Below are positions 12,500 to 22,636 of a stretch of 64,000 nt of DNA, one piece after another. The notes below the pieces were generated by a model. The model had not been told where the DNA came from and did no database searches. It saw only the letters and a program-made list of their open reading frames with translations. A program made the translations under genes and the position numbers. Numbering within the stretch: position 1 is the first letter of the stretch; every line of letters begins with the position of its first letter. Where the stretch lies: positions 1 through 64,000 of the forward strand of contig CAXDII010000075.1 of assembly GCA_963989245.1 (NCBI GenBank), given 5' to 3'. This DNA comes from Nansenia antarctica (Eukaryota > Chordata > Actinopteri > Argentiniformes > Microstomatidae).

Positions 12500-13546
12500 A
12501 CCATGAATGTTGCTAGCTACTGAAACGTCTTCATAGATTCACACCTGGGCGTTTCACGTGCAGTGTTGTTCTTGGGTGTGTGCGTTCATTGACTTTGAAT
12601 CCGACGCTGTATAATGTATCCCAAATCGCAGGCTTTGCGATTTGCTAATCGCATCATCTCAAATCGCGATTTCGATTTAAAATCGATTAATCGTGCAGCC
12701 CTAAACTAGATATTGTTGACACAATCAGTTTCGAGTGAGCGTGTTGTTCGCAAGTTCACCAGACTGCGTCAACGCCAGTGCCTTGGATTCAGTGTTTGAA
12801 TGCATTACTTGAATGTTTGAATACATTACTTGAGAAGTTACAAAGCCACTTTACCTAACTAGTTTGCAGTGTAGCTTTATGTTCATTCCATTCGATGTTC
12901 ACACAAATGTAGCTGTGTTGCACCATTAGATAGCAGTGGCGGCTGGTGATAAACATTTGGGGTGGGGCACAGGTTATGGGGGCATGCTCCACGGGGAAGA
13001 ATATCAACTTTAAAATCTGGATTTTAGCATGAGAATATATATATAACTTGTATTAAAGGGCAAACTGCAAACACAACAAAAATATAATGTACGTACATTA
13101 TGATATATCGGACAGGTTGCTAAGTATGTGGCTGGCAAATAAGGAACAAATATTTACAAATCTTATGTATATATATTAGCTTTCAATATTGTTTATATTA
13201 GCTTTCTAAACGAAGACTTGACATGAGACAGTGCCGTGTCACTGGTTTCCCCAACAAGTGACAGGAAATACCTTTGTGATTAACTCACAAAAACTCTATT
13301 ACACTCCGTAAGTCTTAGAGTGCTATTCGTAACTGTCTTAAACAGTAGCACTTAGAGTGCTATTCAATTACCACACCTCTCTGACCTGCCGTGCCTTTTA
13401 TAAATATAGTAAATATAGTACATTTTGATTAAAAAAGTTAATAAAAAGTAATATACCAACATGGAAATAGCAATGAAACATTGAAACCTAGACACAAACA
13501 CACAGAGAAAGAAAACCATGGAGGAGGGAGACTACTCTACTATATT

Positions 13547-13550
<4 letters not shown>

Positions 13551-13586
<36 letters not shown>

Positions 13587-13603
13587 CTGAGAGAGAGAGA
13601 GAG

Positions 13604-13648
<45 letters not shown>

Positions 13649-13690
13649 CAGAGAGAGAGAAAGAGAAAGGCAGAGAGAGAGAGAGAGAAA
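13551..13690. repeat. GA microsatellite with GGCTGA/GGCAGA interruptions
   Basis: A run of GA dinucleotides interrupted by GGCTGA and GGCAGA. The long Arg/Glu or Leu/Ser frames across it are artefacts. Confidence 0.9.
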
Positions 13691-14013
13691 GGTAAAGAGA
13701 GAAGGAAAACCATGCACATATCTCTTCTAGTCGTGACGTGTAGTGATCATAAAGGCATTGGACTACAGGCCCATTATCCTGCTGTGAGAGGAACAGGTCG
13801 AGCAGGCGCCACAGGTATGGGCTATTACTATAAACACACACACACACGCACTCTCTCATATAGTGTACTGTAGGACACACCTGGTCCTAGCATAGATTAG
13901 TATTTCTTATGATGATTGATGGATAGACGATTCCCTTCCTTTTACTTCCCTTAAATGTATTAGTTGTAAGTCGCTTTGGATAAAGGTGTCTGCTAAATGT
14001 CAAAAATGTAAAT

Positions 14014-14186
14014 GTAACACACACACACACACACACACACAACTGTAGGACACGCACGCACTGACGCACGCGTGCACACACACACACACACAGACCGACT
14101 ACTGAAGGACACACACACACAGATACAGATTACTGTAGGACACACACACATGCACGCACGCACACACACACACACGCACGCACGCA

Positions 14187-14235
<49 letters not shown>
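14014..14235. repeat. CA/CG microsatellite cluster
   Basis: CA repeats mixed with ACGCACGC blocks and three partial copies of ACTGTAGGACACAC. Confidence 0.85.
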
Positions 14236-14237
<2 letters not shown>

Positions 14238-15752
14238 TTAGACTAACAAACAAAAAAGAAAAGAAAAACAACACTGTCCAACTCCACCAAACCAGGTCAG
14301 AAACAAGGCTTCCAGAGTTGTTAAGGCTTTTGATGATTAATCAAAATCCATCTAAAAAAAATAAAAATAATAAATCATTGAAAAATAAAATTGCTTCTCA
14401 TATCTTTATCGGGCTACACTACACGCCGGTGTACTTTAGGAGATAAGCTCCAACATGATATACAGATGTGAACTTTTGTAGCATATTTTGATCATCACAT
14501 GTTAGGAAAATGTAATCAACATCTCTCTGGTATTTACTGTACAGAAGCAAACTATTAAAAGAAGAAATGTTGCTTTGTGATGTCAAAGGCAGCAGCACTA
14601 ACAATGTACATTAACAATTGTATAAATATCAAATATTCTGATATCAAGTCCAACAAAAACATGTAGACATGAGTGTACTTATGCACTTACTCAGACAGAA
14701 GGAGGATTACACCGACGCTAATGCTAATGCTAGCTTGCGAACTCGTAGTGAATATTCACACTTTTTAAAAAGCTGGGACCGGCGTGTACATCGTGGACCT
14801 CGTGGACCATGGTGCCGTTCAGCATCTGCTTGGACCCAACCGAATTGTCTTTTAGTTCAGAAGCAATTCTCCCAGTAGCACATGCAGCCGCCTCCATTGT
14901 TTCACTTCCAAAGTGAGCCGCCAAAGTCACGTAACAGTAATGAGGTCTACAATTGGCTATGGGGAGTTGCCTCCCCCTCCTCCATCTGGACGATCAATTG
15001 GCTATGGCGGAGATCCCTCCCCCTCCATCCGGATATGATGTAATCTAGCATCTATATTTGCCCTCCGGGGCGCATTCTTTGCGCCCCGGCCGGGAAATAG
15101 GAGACAGCCAATTGGAGCGCTGCTACAGCTCACGTGTAAGTCAAAAGTATTTGGCCTGCCATAGACTTGCATTCGACCGGCGCCCCGACTCCTCCCCTAT
15201 GCATTTTAACAGTGAATTTTACACACACACACAGATAAAATGTTTATTGTATTGGAGGATTTTTAATGAATGCTGATTGGCGCCGACAGAATATCAGCCG
15301 CATTTTGTGAATAAACAATGTTTATTTAAAAAAAACTTTTACAAATCGCAACTAGGAAGTGAAGGTGGGGGCGGCGCCCCAGCGCCCTCTATCGGCCAGC
15401 CGCCACTGTTAGATAGTCATTCTATCTATTTCAAAACAACCGCTTCCTGCCTAATTTTCCCATAATGCATTGCATCGTGCTTGCTGCTTACGTCAGAGGC
15501 ACAAGCTCTATGTTCATTTAATTTCAAACATACCTTACAGGGATGTTTTCTTTCTTTACAAATACACAATTCGAGTGGGCAACGTGCACACAACATACCG
15601 TTATTGACAGTCAGTTCTCAGTTGAGCTACATTAAACTGGCTAAATCGGAACGTAAATAGGTGTTTGTTTGAGAAGTCACAAACTCAACAGTTTTCTATG
15701 GCATTATTCGTGCCAGAGGCTCACGTGCATGACGCAACTTCGCGCCAGTAAT

Positions 15753-16063
15753 CAGGGTTGCCAGATGAGGCGTTATCGCTGAATAGGCCACTTTTGATCA
15801 CACTGGGCCGGGAAAATAGCATTTTGGCGGTTGGGTGGGATAAATAGCGTTTAGGGGGTATCAAAATGTCAGTGCCTGAAGGTTACATACACCTACGTAC
15901 AATTTTTTATTTTTTTTTACAAACATCATTGGCAACAGTTTAAGCCGTTTAGGGGCAGGAGATGGGCACCTGCCCAATAGTAATTTGGGCTGTTTGTTGG
16001 TGGATTTAGCGGTTTTTAGACTGTGGTTAGGCTGGAAGTTGTCGATCCCATCTGGCAACCCTG
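15753..16063. mobile_element. hAT-type MITE
   Basis: A 311-bp element with ends CAGGGTTGCCAGAT and ATCTGGCAACCCTG. The flanks CCAGTAAT (15745-15752) and CCAGTAGT (16064-16071) agree at 7 of 8 bases, a decayed 8-bp target duplication. It has no coding capacity. Confidence 0.8.
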
Positions 16064-16071
16064 CCAGTAGT

Positions 16072-16532
16072 TCTGTCCTGCTGCTGCAAGACACAGTTGT
16101 GCGTTGATTGGGCTCTTCATGGCTTTACAGCGGTACGTTATGAATTATGTAGACCATTTCGCTTGCTATGTCCTGTGGTGTTGACGATGCTTTGATTCTC
16201 AATGCTGCTATAAACCCATACCAGTTTCACACATCGCTTCTGGCAAGTGTTAGTTAGTGTATCGTCGAATAGACCTAAGTTGTGAGGGCGGCCATGCCGA
16301 ATGCCGAGCAAATATACCGTGGGCTAAGCTTACAAATAGAGTCAGTCAGTCATTCAGTCAGTTAAGGAACCTAATAGTGTAGAATGACTCCCTTACAGCT
16401 TGTATTTGACTTTTTTGGAGCACTCCGTGCAGCGCCAGCTGTGGAATCTCTTCATGCTTCTTCTTGAGGAACATAATGTGTGGTGCTCTTTCCACAGTGC
16501 AGCCGCTGCACAACAATATAGGGGAAGTGAAC
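16072..16532. other. no recognisable gene
   Basis: A minus-strand frame (16358-16573) is open but I do not recognise its product. Confidence 0.5.
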
Positions 16533-18512
16533 AAGTGTGAGCCTTCAGAAGTGCCACTCTTGTGGGTTTGCAAAGCTGTGTACTTATGATAATAACATAA
16601 ATTGACAGCTTCGCTACAGCTCCGGATCTCTTATCCCAGTCCAGGCTGGGAAACTTCTAAAGCACTTCCAGGTGCAGATCAGCGCTCTGCTTATGCAGCA
16701 GTGGGCCTATAATTATTATAGGACAACACAATGCCGTTCTGGCTCTGCACCCGGGCCAGCTTCAGCTGAGGCTGCTGGGGGGGCGAGGTCTGGGTGGCCT
16801 CCAGGGGCAGGCGTGTGGGGTTCGGGGGGGCGGTGGGTAAGGGGGGCAGGGCAGTGGAGGGGGCTCTAGTAGTGTTGGTAGTGTTTCCCAGGCGTGCTTT
16901 CGATGGGGAGTCCTACGGGAGGAGATATGAATTAGTGATCAGATATATATTAACAATCAAATGAAAGGTCCAGCATGTAGTTTTAAGAGGCTTTTAAAAA
17001 ACTAGTAAAAACACATCTTTTCTCCCTGGCCTTTGACCTGAGGTGAGCCTGCCTTCCCGACACTGCACTCTTTGCACTTTTATTTGTACTGCACCTTGCT
17101 TTTAGTGTATTTTTCTATTTTGTCAGTTTTTTTCTTTAATCTGTATCCCTTTTACCTTGTTTTTCTCTTTATATTGTATCTGTTAAGCACTTTGGGCGGC
17201 TCTTGTCTTTGTAAATTGTGTGCTATATAAATAAACATTACCTACTTACTTACTTACTTACTACTTACTTAAGAGTACAATAGACAAGATATTTTAGAGA
17301 AAAGTTTCATATGTATTTTATTTTGATTAACATGTGTGTGACACAGGCGTATACACATTTACTCCATATTGAAGTGGAATTTCAATAAATAAATGTGCAC
17401 TTTTGTAGTAGATATCTAGAATCTCACCAGAGGGGGGCGATGGTGGACCGTGAGTTGAGGACTGCTCACAGAACTTTGAGGAGATGCTCTTGCTGTCGTA
17501 CCTTTGGCAAAAATAAAAAAAATCTCAAATTACACACAGTTTCTCAAGATAAATACTAATAAAAATCTTTGATATTATCCTATTCTCTACTCGGATGATG
17601 AGGGTTGAAGAAATGTCATGAGGATATGACAAAGTCATTCATTATATACACATATATATATACGCACACACACACACACACACACATACACAGCATTGTG
17701 GGCCTCACCAGTAGGAGTGCTGATCAGTGGGGGAGGCCCAGGGGTACGTTGGGTAACCGAAGAGGACGCTGTTGTCACTTTGGCCTTACTTACACCAGTC
17801 ACTAAGGAAAAGAGGAAAGAGGGAATTATTAAAGGACGATAAAAAGAGGTTATAAAGAGAGGAGGAAAGTGTGAGGAAAACTAGACGAGAGAATTGCAAA
17901 GAGAGGAGAAAATAATCGTTCTTCTGGGAGAAATTATGTGTTTTTAACTGAATTAACAATGAGGAGGGGAGTAGGAATGAAACGATCAATGGAATAGAGG
18001 TGAAGAAAGTGAAGGGATGGTGTTCGGTCTTCCTCACCTTGCACGTCGTCATCATCCTCAGTGAGATCTATGAAGGAATTTTTGAGACGAGGCCCCTGGC
18101 CAGTAGTTTTGGTTGGGATAGACCCTGTAGCTTGATTATCTGAAAATGAGAAAGATGACATTGAGAGACATTGCACGGAATGTTTGGAATAAGGCGGCGT
18201 CTGCTAAATGCCAAAAATGCATGGCGTTGCTCTCTGAGTGAATTGAAAGGTACAGTCACTTCCATTTCAATTTCAACACAGGCAGATTTCCACCATGGAA
18301 ACTTAAGTCCCAGAGTTATGTTTCTATCTCGCAGGACAGGCCCCAAAACGTTCTGAGCCACGGTCTTAGTGGACCATCCCTGACTTGGGGTCAAGGGGAT
18401 CTTTTTTGGATCTTCGGACCAGGGACATAGTTTGCTCCTCCCTGCTCACCCCAAGTCCTCAGAATCACGCTGGGTGATGGAAACACTACTTCCCAAAAAA
18501 ATACTACTGCTT
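16533..18512 (-). pseudogene. atf7ip: duplicated 3' end of ATF7IP, truncated
   Basis: This block is a near-identical direct repeat of 38622-45666. It carries copies of exons 9 (18038-18139), 10 (17709-17801), 11 (17428-17501) and the 5' part of 12 (16719-16912) with their splice sites. Relative to the real gene it lacks about 1.42 kb (38838-40260), so the fibronectin-III domain, stop codon and 3' UTR are gone; the exon 12 frame runs into unrelated sequence and stops soon after. It also lacks the L2-like LINE found at 41905-45388. It lies downstream of the real gene on the same strand and has no promoter or first exons, so it is called a pseudogene fragment. A mis-assembled allele is possible. 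Confidence 0.85.
16975..17270 (+). mobile_element. old L2-type LINE tail in the duplicated arm
   Basis: The end of a LINE frame (LKTHLFSLAF-like) is followed by AAGCACTTTGGGCGGC and TGCTATATAAATAAA, then TACT repeats. The same insertion is present at 40515-40800, so it predates the duplication. Confidence 0.6.
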
Positions 18513-18699
18513 TGTAATATGTGTAATATTCACAGTTGCAGACAGTTATTATTGTTGTAGAAGTGGTTCTCTGGGTCGATGTTGTTCTCAATGTCATACA
18601 TTTTGTGCTCTGTAAAGTCAAAGGTTTTCACGTTCAACTCTTCATAGTTTTTAGGTGCAGCTGGATTATAATCCACACAGTGATCCCATTTCTCCAAAC

Positions 18700-19040
18700 T
18701 CATCATCATTTATGTCGTTGAGTGGAAAGGAATAATCCTCGTCCATTGCCATTTTGGCAGTCATTGTCTGTTCAAGTATTTCCACTCAAATGTGAGTCAA
18801 TTGTCTGTTCAGGTATTTCACAGTCATTATTTGTACTGCTCTAGGTCTTTTAGTTCTCTCACCATAATCCCTTTAGAGGTTTCAGGAGATCCATTGGGCC
18901 TAATCATCACTTTACAGTTTCTTGTCCAAGTGCCTTGCAACTTGTTTTGCTTCCTTAGAATGCGTGCCTGCCAGGCAATTTCAGCAAACCGGTAGCAGAC
19001 ATGTTTTGGAAAGGTGGGGGCTCACAGTTGTATAGATATC
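18700..19040 (-). mobile_element. LINE ORF1-like fragment
   Basis: On the minus strand the frame near 18990-18850 reads LRKQNKLQGTWTRNCKVMI and continues to ELKDLEQY, which resembles the C-terminal domain of LINE first-ORF proteins. It is short and bordered by the provirus at about 19050. Confidence 0.4.
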
Positions 19041-19049
19041 TGCCTTTAG

Positions 19050-19877
19050 ATTGGAGGCACCGCTGAAGGGACACTCGAAAGCCGACACAGACAAAGATAA
19101 AGGAAATGATGCTGCAGATGCAGCCGCTAAATCAGGAGGGGGATATGTCCCCAGAGAACATCAGCTGGTTTCAATCCAGCTAGACAAACCTAAATGCTCT
19201 GTGCAGACTATAGAGGACATAGAGGGGGCCGCCTCCCCCCAAGAAAGGTCAGTGTGGGTAACAAGGGGGGCGACGCAAAGCTGGTCCTCTGAAAAGGGCT
19301 ACGGGTTGTGGAGAGCGCATGACGGCAGAATAGTGGCCCGTGCAGGTCTAATGAATGTTATTGGTGCTGAGGCACATGGTCCCACTCATGGGTCGGTGCG
19401 AGACACTTGGGCGCTGATAATGAGAAATGTGGTTTACAAGAGGTGTATGCAAACGCTGGAGTTAGCACTGTTATTGGTGACAGGTTCGACTCTGTTTTTG
19501 GTAAATGAAAAAATCTGGCTATGTCTATGCTCACTGCCCTCCTCATCTCTGCCACGGTGTTGATCCTGTTTGGCTGCTGTATTATCCCTTGCATTAGAGG
19601 CCTGACCCAGCGACTGATTACTACGGCCCTAACCAAGGTTGACGCTGGAACGCAGATGCAATTACAAATGCTTATTGCTGAGCAGCAGCAGTCGCTGTTA
19701 GAGGGTGAGGAGATCATGGATCATGATGCAGGAGTTGAAGATATGTTGTGATTATGGAGGTTTGTGAAGGAATGGTGTAAATAAAAGCATTTGCGGTCAG
19801 TCTACGACCCATCTCACCATGTCTGGCTACAAATTCTCTGTAATGGTCATAATTTTGTTTATGACCAAGGGGGGATT
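19050..19877 (+). pseudogene. provirus: RNase H/integrase and Env tail joined by deletion
   Basis: The plus-strand frame starts with the end of an RNase H domain (GHSKADTDKDKGNDAADAA) and the region before the integrase zinc-binding domain. It then jumps into the end of Env. The Env tail (19521-19751) has a membrane segment with CCIIPCIRG and a glutamine-rich cytoplasmic tail. An in-frame stop lies about five codons before the membrane segment. Integrase and most of Env are deleted. The region ends at a polypurine tract before the LTR. Confidence 0.75.
19867..19877 (+). promoter_or_regulatory. polypurine tract of the plus-strand provirus
   Basis: AAGGGGGGATT immediately precedes TGTTGGGAA, the expected start of the 3' LTR (plus-strand DNA synthesis primer site). 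Confidence 0.65.
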
Positions 19878-20955
19878 TGTTGGGAATTTGTATTCAAATA
19901 ACTAGAAATGATAAATCATGTACTATGTGCTCATTTAAATAATATGTGACTGAGGTCAGTTGAGAACGATTACCGGTAGAAGGTTACGCAAAGCCAAAAG
20001 AGAGGTTCTGTTTTCGAGCGACATGAAGAAAAGCTCCTGACTAAAAGAAAGTGTTATGATTCAAACCGCCTGTAAATTACTTATTTTTTACCTATGTGCT
20101 AACAACCATTTTACACCTGCTGTTATGATATTCTATGTTCCTGTACTGATTTTATACTTTCATAACTAATGATTAATCTATTCTTCTATACTATATTTTA
20201 ACTTGTTAATCGAATCCCAAGTCATGGGACTGTTTAACTTCAACAGTTATGTTTTCACAAGCTATTCTGATAAAGGACACACTGACCTAGTCATGAGGGA
20301 ATGGGTTTGAAGATCAAATAACGCACGTAGAATTAACTGTATAAAAATGTCTGTTCATCCTAAAAATATAACTGTGTGCATATAGCCCTGTCCGGATGGC
20401 ATATAAATTACCTGAGGACCTCGGTAATATTTGTTTTACCCTAGGACAGGGCTGGACTGGGACAAAAATTAGGCCCTGCCATGTGGCTCAGACCGGCCCA
20501 ACACAATCGGTCCGACACCGCCGATCAACATGCTGGCAGTCTGTTGAATATACCATTTGTAAAAAACCCTATAGAGCGGAGTAAGTGACATGGACAGCAA
20601 GTATACCAATGCAAGTGTGAACCAGTGTACTCACTCACTGTTGACGTACTCCACGGTGATGAGACATGGCTGCTGTGCTGAGCAAACAATACCCATACTC
20701 AATACTGTTTGTTTTTTTTATAATATTTTTTATTCCAGTATAGATGTCATGTACATTGAAAAAGGCATGAATATTTTCTGTTTTTCTCCCTGCCCTCCAC
20801 CCACCCCTCCCTCTCAAACATGTCTGCATACATATATACATATAGATCTGTCCATCCAGTCACACACACATATAAACAAGTTACCAAAAAAAAAACGTTA
20901 AGTAAAGAAATAGATAAAAACTAAATTATAAGAAATTATATATATTTTTAAATAT

Positions 20956-21056
20956 ATTCATATATACATACATACATACATAGATACATACATACATACA
21001 TACATACATACATACATACATACATACATACATACATACATACATACATACATACA

Positions 21057-21090
<34 letters not shown>

Positions 21091-21118
21091 CATACATACA
21101 TACATAGATACATACATA
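20956..21118. repeat. CATA microsatellite
   Basis: About 38 tetranucleotide units with a few TAGATA and TATA variants. Frames across it (Met-Tyr-Val-Cys repeats) are artefacts. Confidence 0.9.
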
Positions 21119-21119
21119 T

Positions 21120-21375
21120 ACTCTGTAAAAATACTCTTTGTGCAATATGACAACCCTAGTTGACTATCTGTGCAGTATAGTACAGTGTATTGTGTACATA
21201 GCCTTTATTGATGTAAACCAGCTCCTTACCTTCTTGTGATTTTATGTTTTTCTTTTTTTTTTCCTTCCCTTTCCAAACACCAGGGGAGCCACCCCTCCTA
21301 AATTTCGTTGTTTGGTACCTGTACTGTAGCAATGACAAATAAAGTCCATTCCATTCCATTCCATTCCATATACAT
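21120..21375 (+). mobile_element. CR1/Rex1-type LINE 3' tail
   Basis: The tail has CACCAGGGGAGCC, TTCGTTGTTTGGTACCTGTA, then AATGACAAATAAAG and CATTC repeats. The same tail ends the LINE at 33885-36000. Confidence 0.7.
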
Positions 21376-21529
21376 ACATATACACGAACAAATTATAATA
21401 ATAAAATGTAGAAGAAAAATTGGGGGGGGGGAATAATATCATAAGGAATTCTGCTAGGTTGTATAAATGATGTAGTAGGAGATTGCTGCTTACATAAGTC
21501 ATAAGTCATATTCAGGCGTCCATACTCAA

Positions 21530-21750
21530 TACTGTTAAGTAGTTGTATAACAAAAAGCTCGGCAGTCATAGGAATAATTACAATTATTTATTAACAGTTT
21601 AATACTGTTAAGTAGTTGTATAACAAAAAGCTCTACAGTCATAGGAATAATTACAATTATTTATTAACATTTTAATACTGTTAAGTAGTTGTATAACAAA
21701 AGCTATGCAATCATAGGAATAATTACAATTATTTATTAACATTTTAAATA
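21530..21750. repeat. three-copy tandem repeat, unit about 73 bp
   Basis: AATACTGTTAAGTAGTTGTA followed by TAACAAAAAGCT and ATAATTACAATTATTTATTA occurs three times, with single-base differences. Confidence 0.85.
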
Positions 21751-21828
21751 CAAACAATATCAAATATCACTCAATATAACACCACTGTAAAAAAATTGCA
21801 GACAATGCAATAGGGAAGAGAGAGAAAG

Positions 21829-21830
<2 letters not shown>

Positions 21831-21894
<64 letters not shown>
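21831..21894. repeat. CA microsatellite
   Basis: About 30 CA units with one AAAC interruption. Confidence 0.9.
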
Positions 21895-21896
<2 letters not shown>

Positions 21897-22177
21897 GAGA
21901 AATGTGAGACATGGTACAGCAACACATGTAAAAGATGGCTATAGCTGAAAAGATTGGATACTCACCCAGTTCCGAAAGGCTCAGCCCTTTCAATCTCCAC
22001 CTGGACAATTAATGGCCATATCCGAAAGATAGTGAGAGGAACAGAGTAGAGGGAGGGGCAGAGATAAAGAGACAAGGAGTGAGAAGACATGATAAGTGAT
22101 TACATAACTGATTCAGATCAGAATCTTCTGGGAATCAAAAAACAGATTTGCAGCATGTCTATATAGTGTATACTCAC

Positions 22178-22263
22178 CAAGTCAAAACGCTGCCTGTGAA
22201 CTCCAGATCAACCAACACAAACGGAAAGGCTGCAGTCTTTAAAACATGACAAGGGAAGGCATC
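22178..22263 (-). other. candidate 86-nt exon, copy 1
   Basis: The tandem copy of 22395-22480 with the same acceptor and donor. At 86 nt (phase 0 to 2) the two copies cannot both be included and keep the frame open. Confidence 0.4.
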
Positions 22264-22394
22264 CTATGAGACATAGAGAGAGAGAGAGCAAGAGAGAGAG
22301 AAGGAGAGAGGAATGATTACATGACAGATTCAGATCAGAATCTTCTGGGAATCAAAAAACAGATTTGCAGCATGTCTATATAGTGTATACTCAC

Positions 22395-22480
22395 CAAGTC
22401 AAAACGCTGCCTGTGAACTCCAGATCAACCAACACAAACGGAAAGGCTGCAGTCTTTAAAACATGACAAGGGAAGGCATC
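22395..22480 (-). other. candidate 86-nt exon, copy 2
   Basis: Minus-strand acceptor TCTCATAG and donor GTGAGTATAC bound an open 86-nt segment that reads FPFVLVDLEFTGSVLT. It lies 3' of the transposase stop, so it may be a 3' UTR exon or part of another product of the element. It is identical, or nearly so, to 22178-22263. Confidence 0.4.
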
Positions 22481-22636
22481 CTATGAGACATAGAGAGAAA
22501 AGGAGAGAGATTAGCATTTGTTTGGCAAGTCTGTGGCACACTCCCGCACAGTAGGTGGCGGTGTGTGGCACACACATCCCTGAGACTGGACTAGCCTAGT
22601 GATGAGAATTTAGATATTTTTAAATATATGTCTCAC

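Larger units (their letters stand above)
9124..12703 (-). mobile_element. hAT transposon with perfect 8-bp target duplication
   Basis: The ends TAGGGCTGCACGAT and ATCGTGCAGCCCTA are inverted copies, flanked on both sides by AACTAGAT (9116-9123 and 12704-12711). The 8-bp duplication is diagnostic of the hAT superfamily. Minus-strand coding remnants are a BED-type zinc finger (12167-12499) and the start of the catalytic domain (about 9930-10157). The catalytic core and dimerisation domain are missing, so the copy is dead. Provirus-derived sequence fills 10158-12166. Confidence 0.85.
12934..15408. mobile_element. non-autonomous hAT-type element with perfect 8-bp duplication
   Basis: The ends CAGTGGCGGCTGGTGATA and TATCGGCCAGCCGCCACTG are inverted copies, flanked by TTAGATAG on both sides (12926-12933 and 15409-15416). 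No transposase is visible. The 2.5-kb interior holds long GA (13551-13690) and CA (14014-14235) microsatellites, a copy of the GCAGACGCC repeat family (about 13940-14017, minus) and GC-rich palindromes near the right end (for example 15068-15090). Confidence 0.8.
22099..22505. repeat. tandem duplication, unit about 217 bp
   Basis: The block from GATTACATAACTGATTCAGA to CCTATGAGACATAGAGAGA is present twice in a row with few differences. Confidence 0.85.

Noticed and set aside
13481..13880. Long Arg/Glu and Leu/Ser frames
   Set aside because: They are translations of the GA microsatellite in several frames.
16358..16573. Minus-strand 71-codon frame with Cys and His residues
   Set aside because: I considered a small zinc-binding exon, but the spacing matches no finger I know and no splice sites fit.
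20926..21153. Met-Tyr-Val-Cys repeat frames
   Set aside because: They are translations of the CATA microsatellite.
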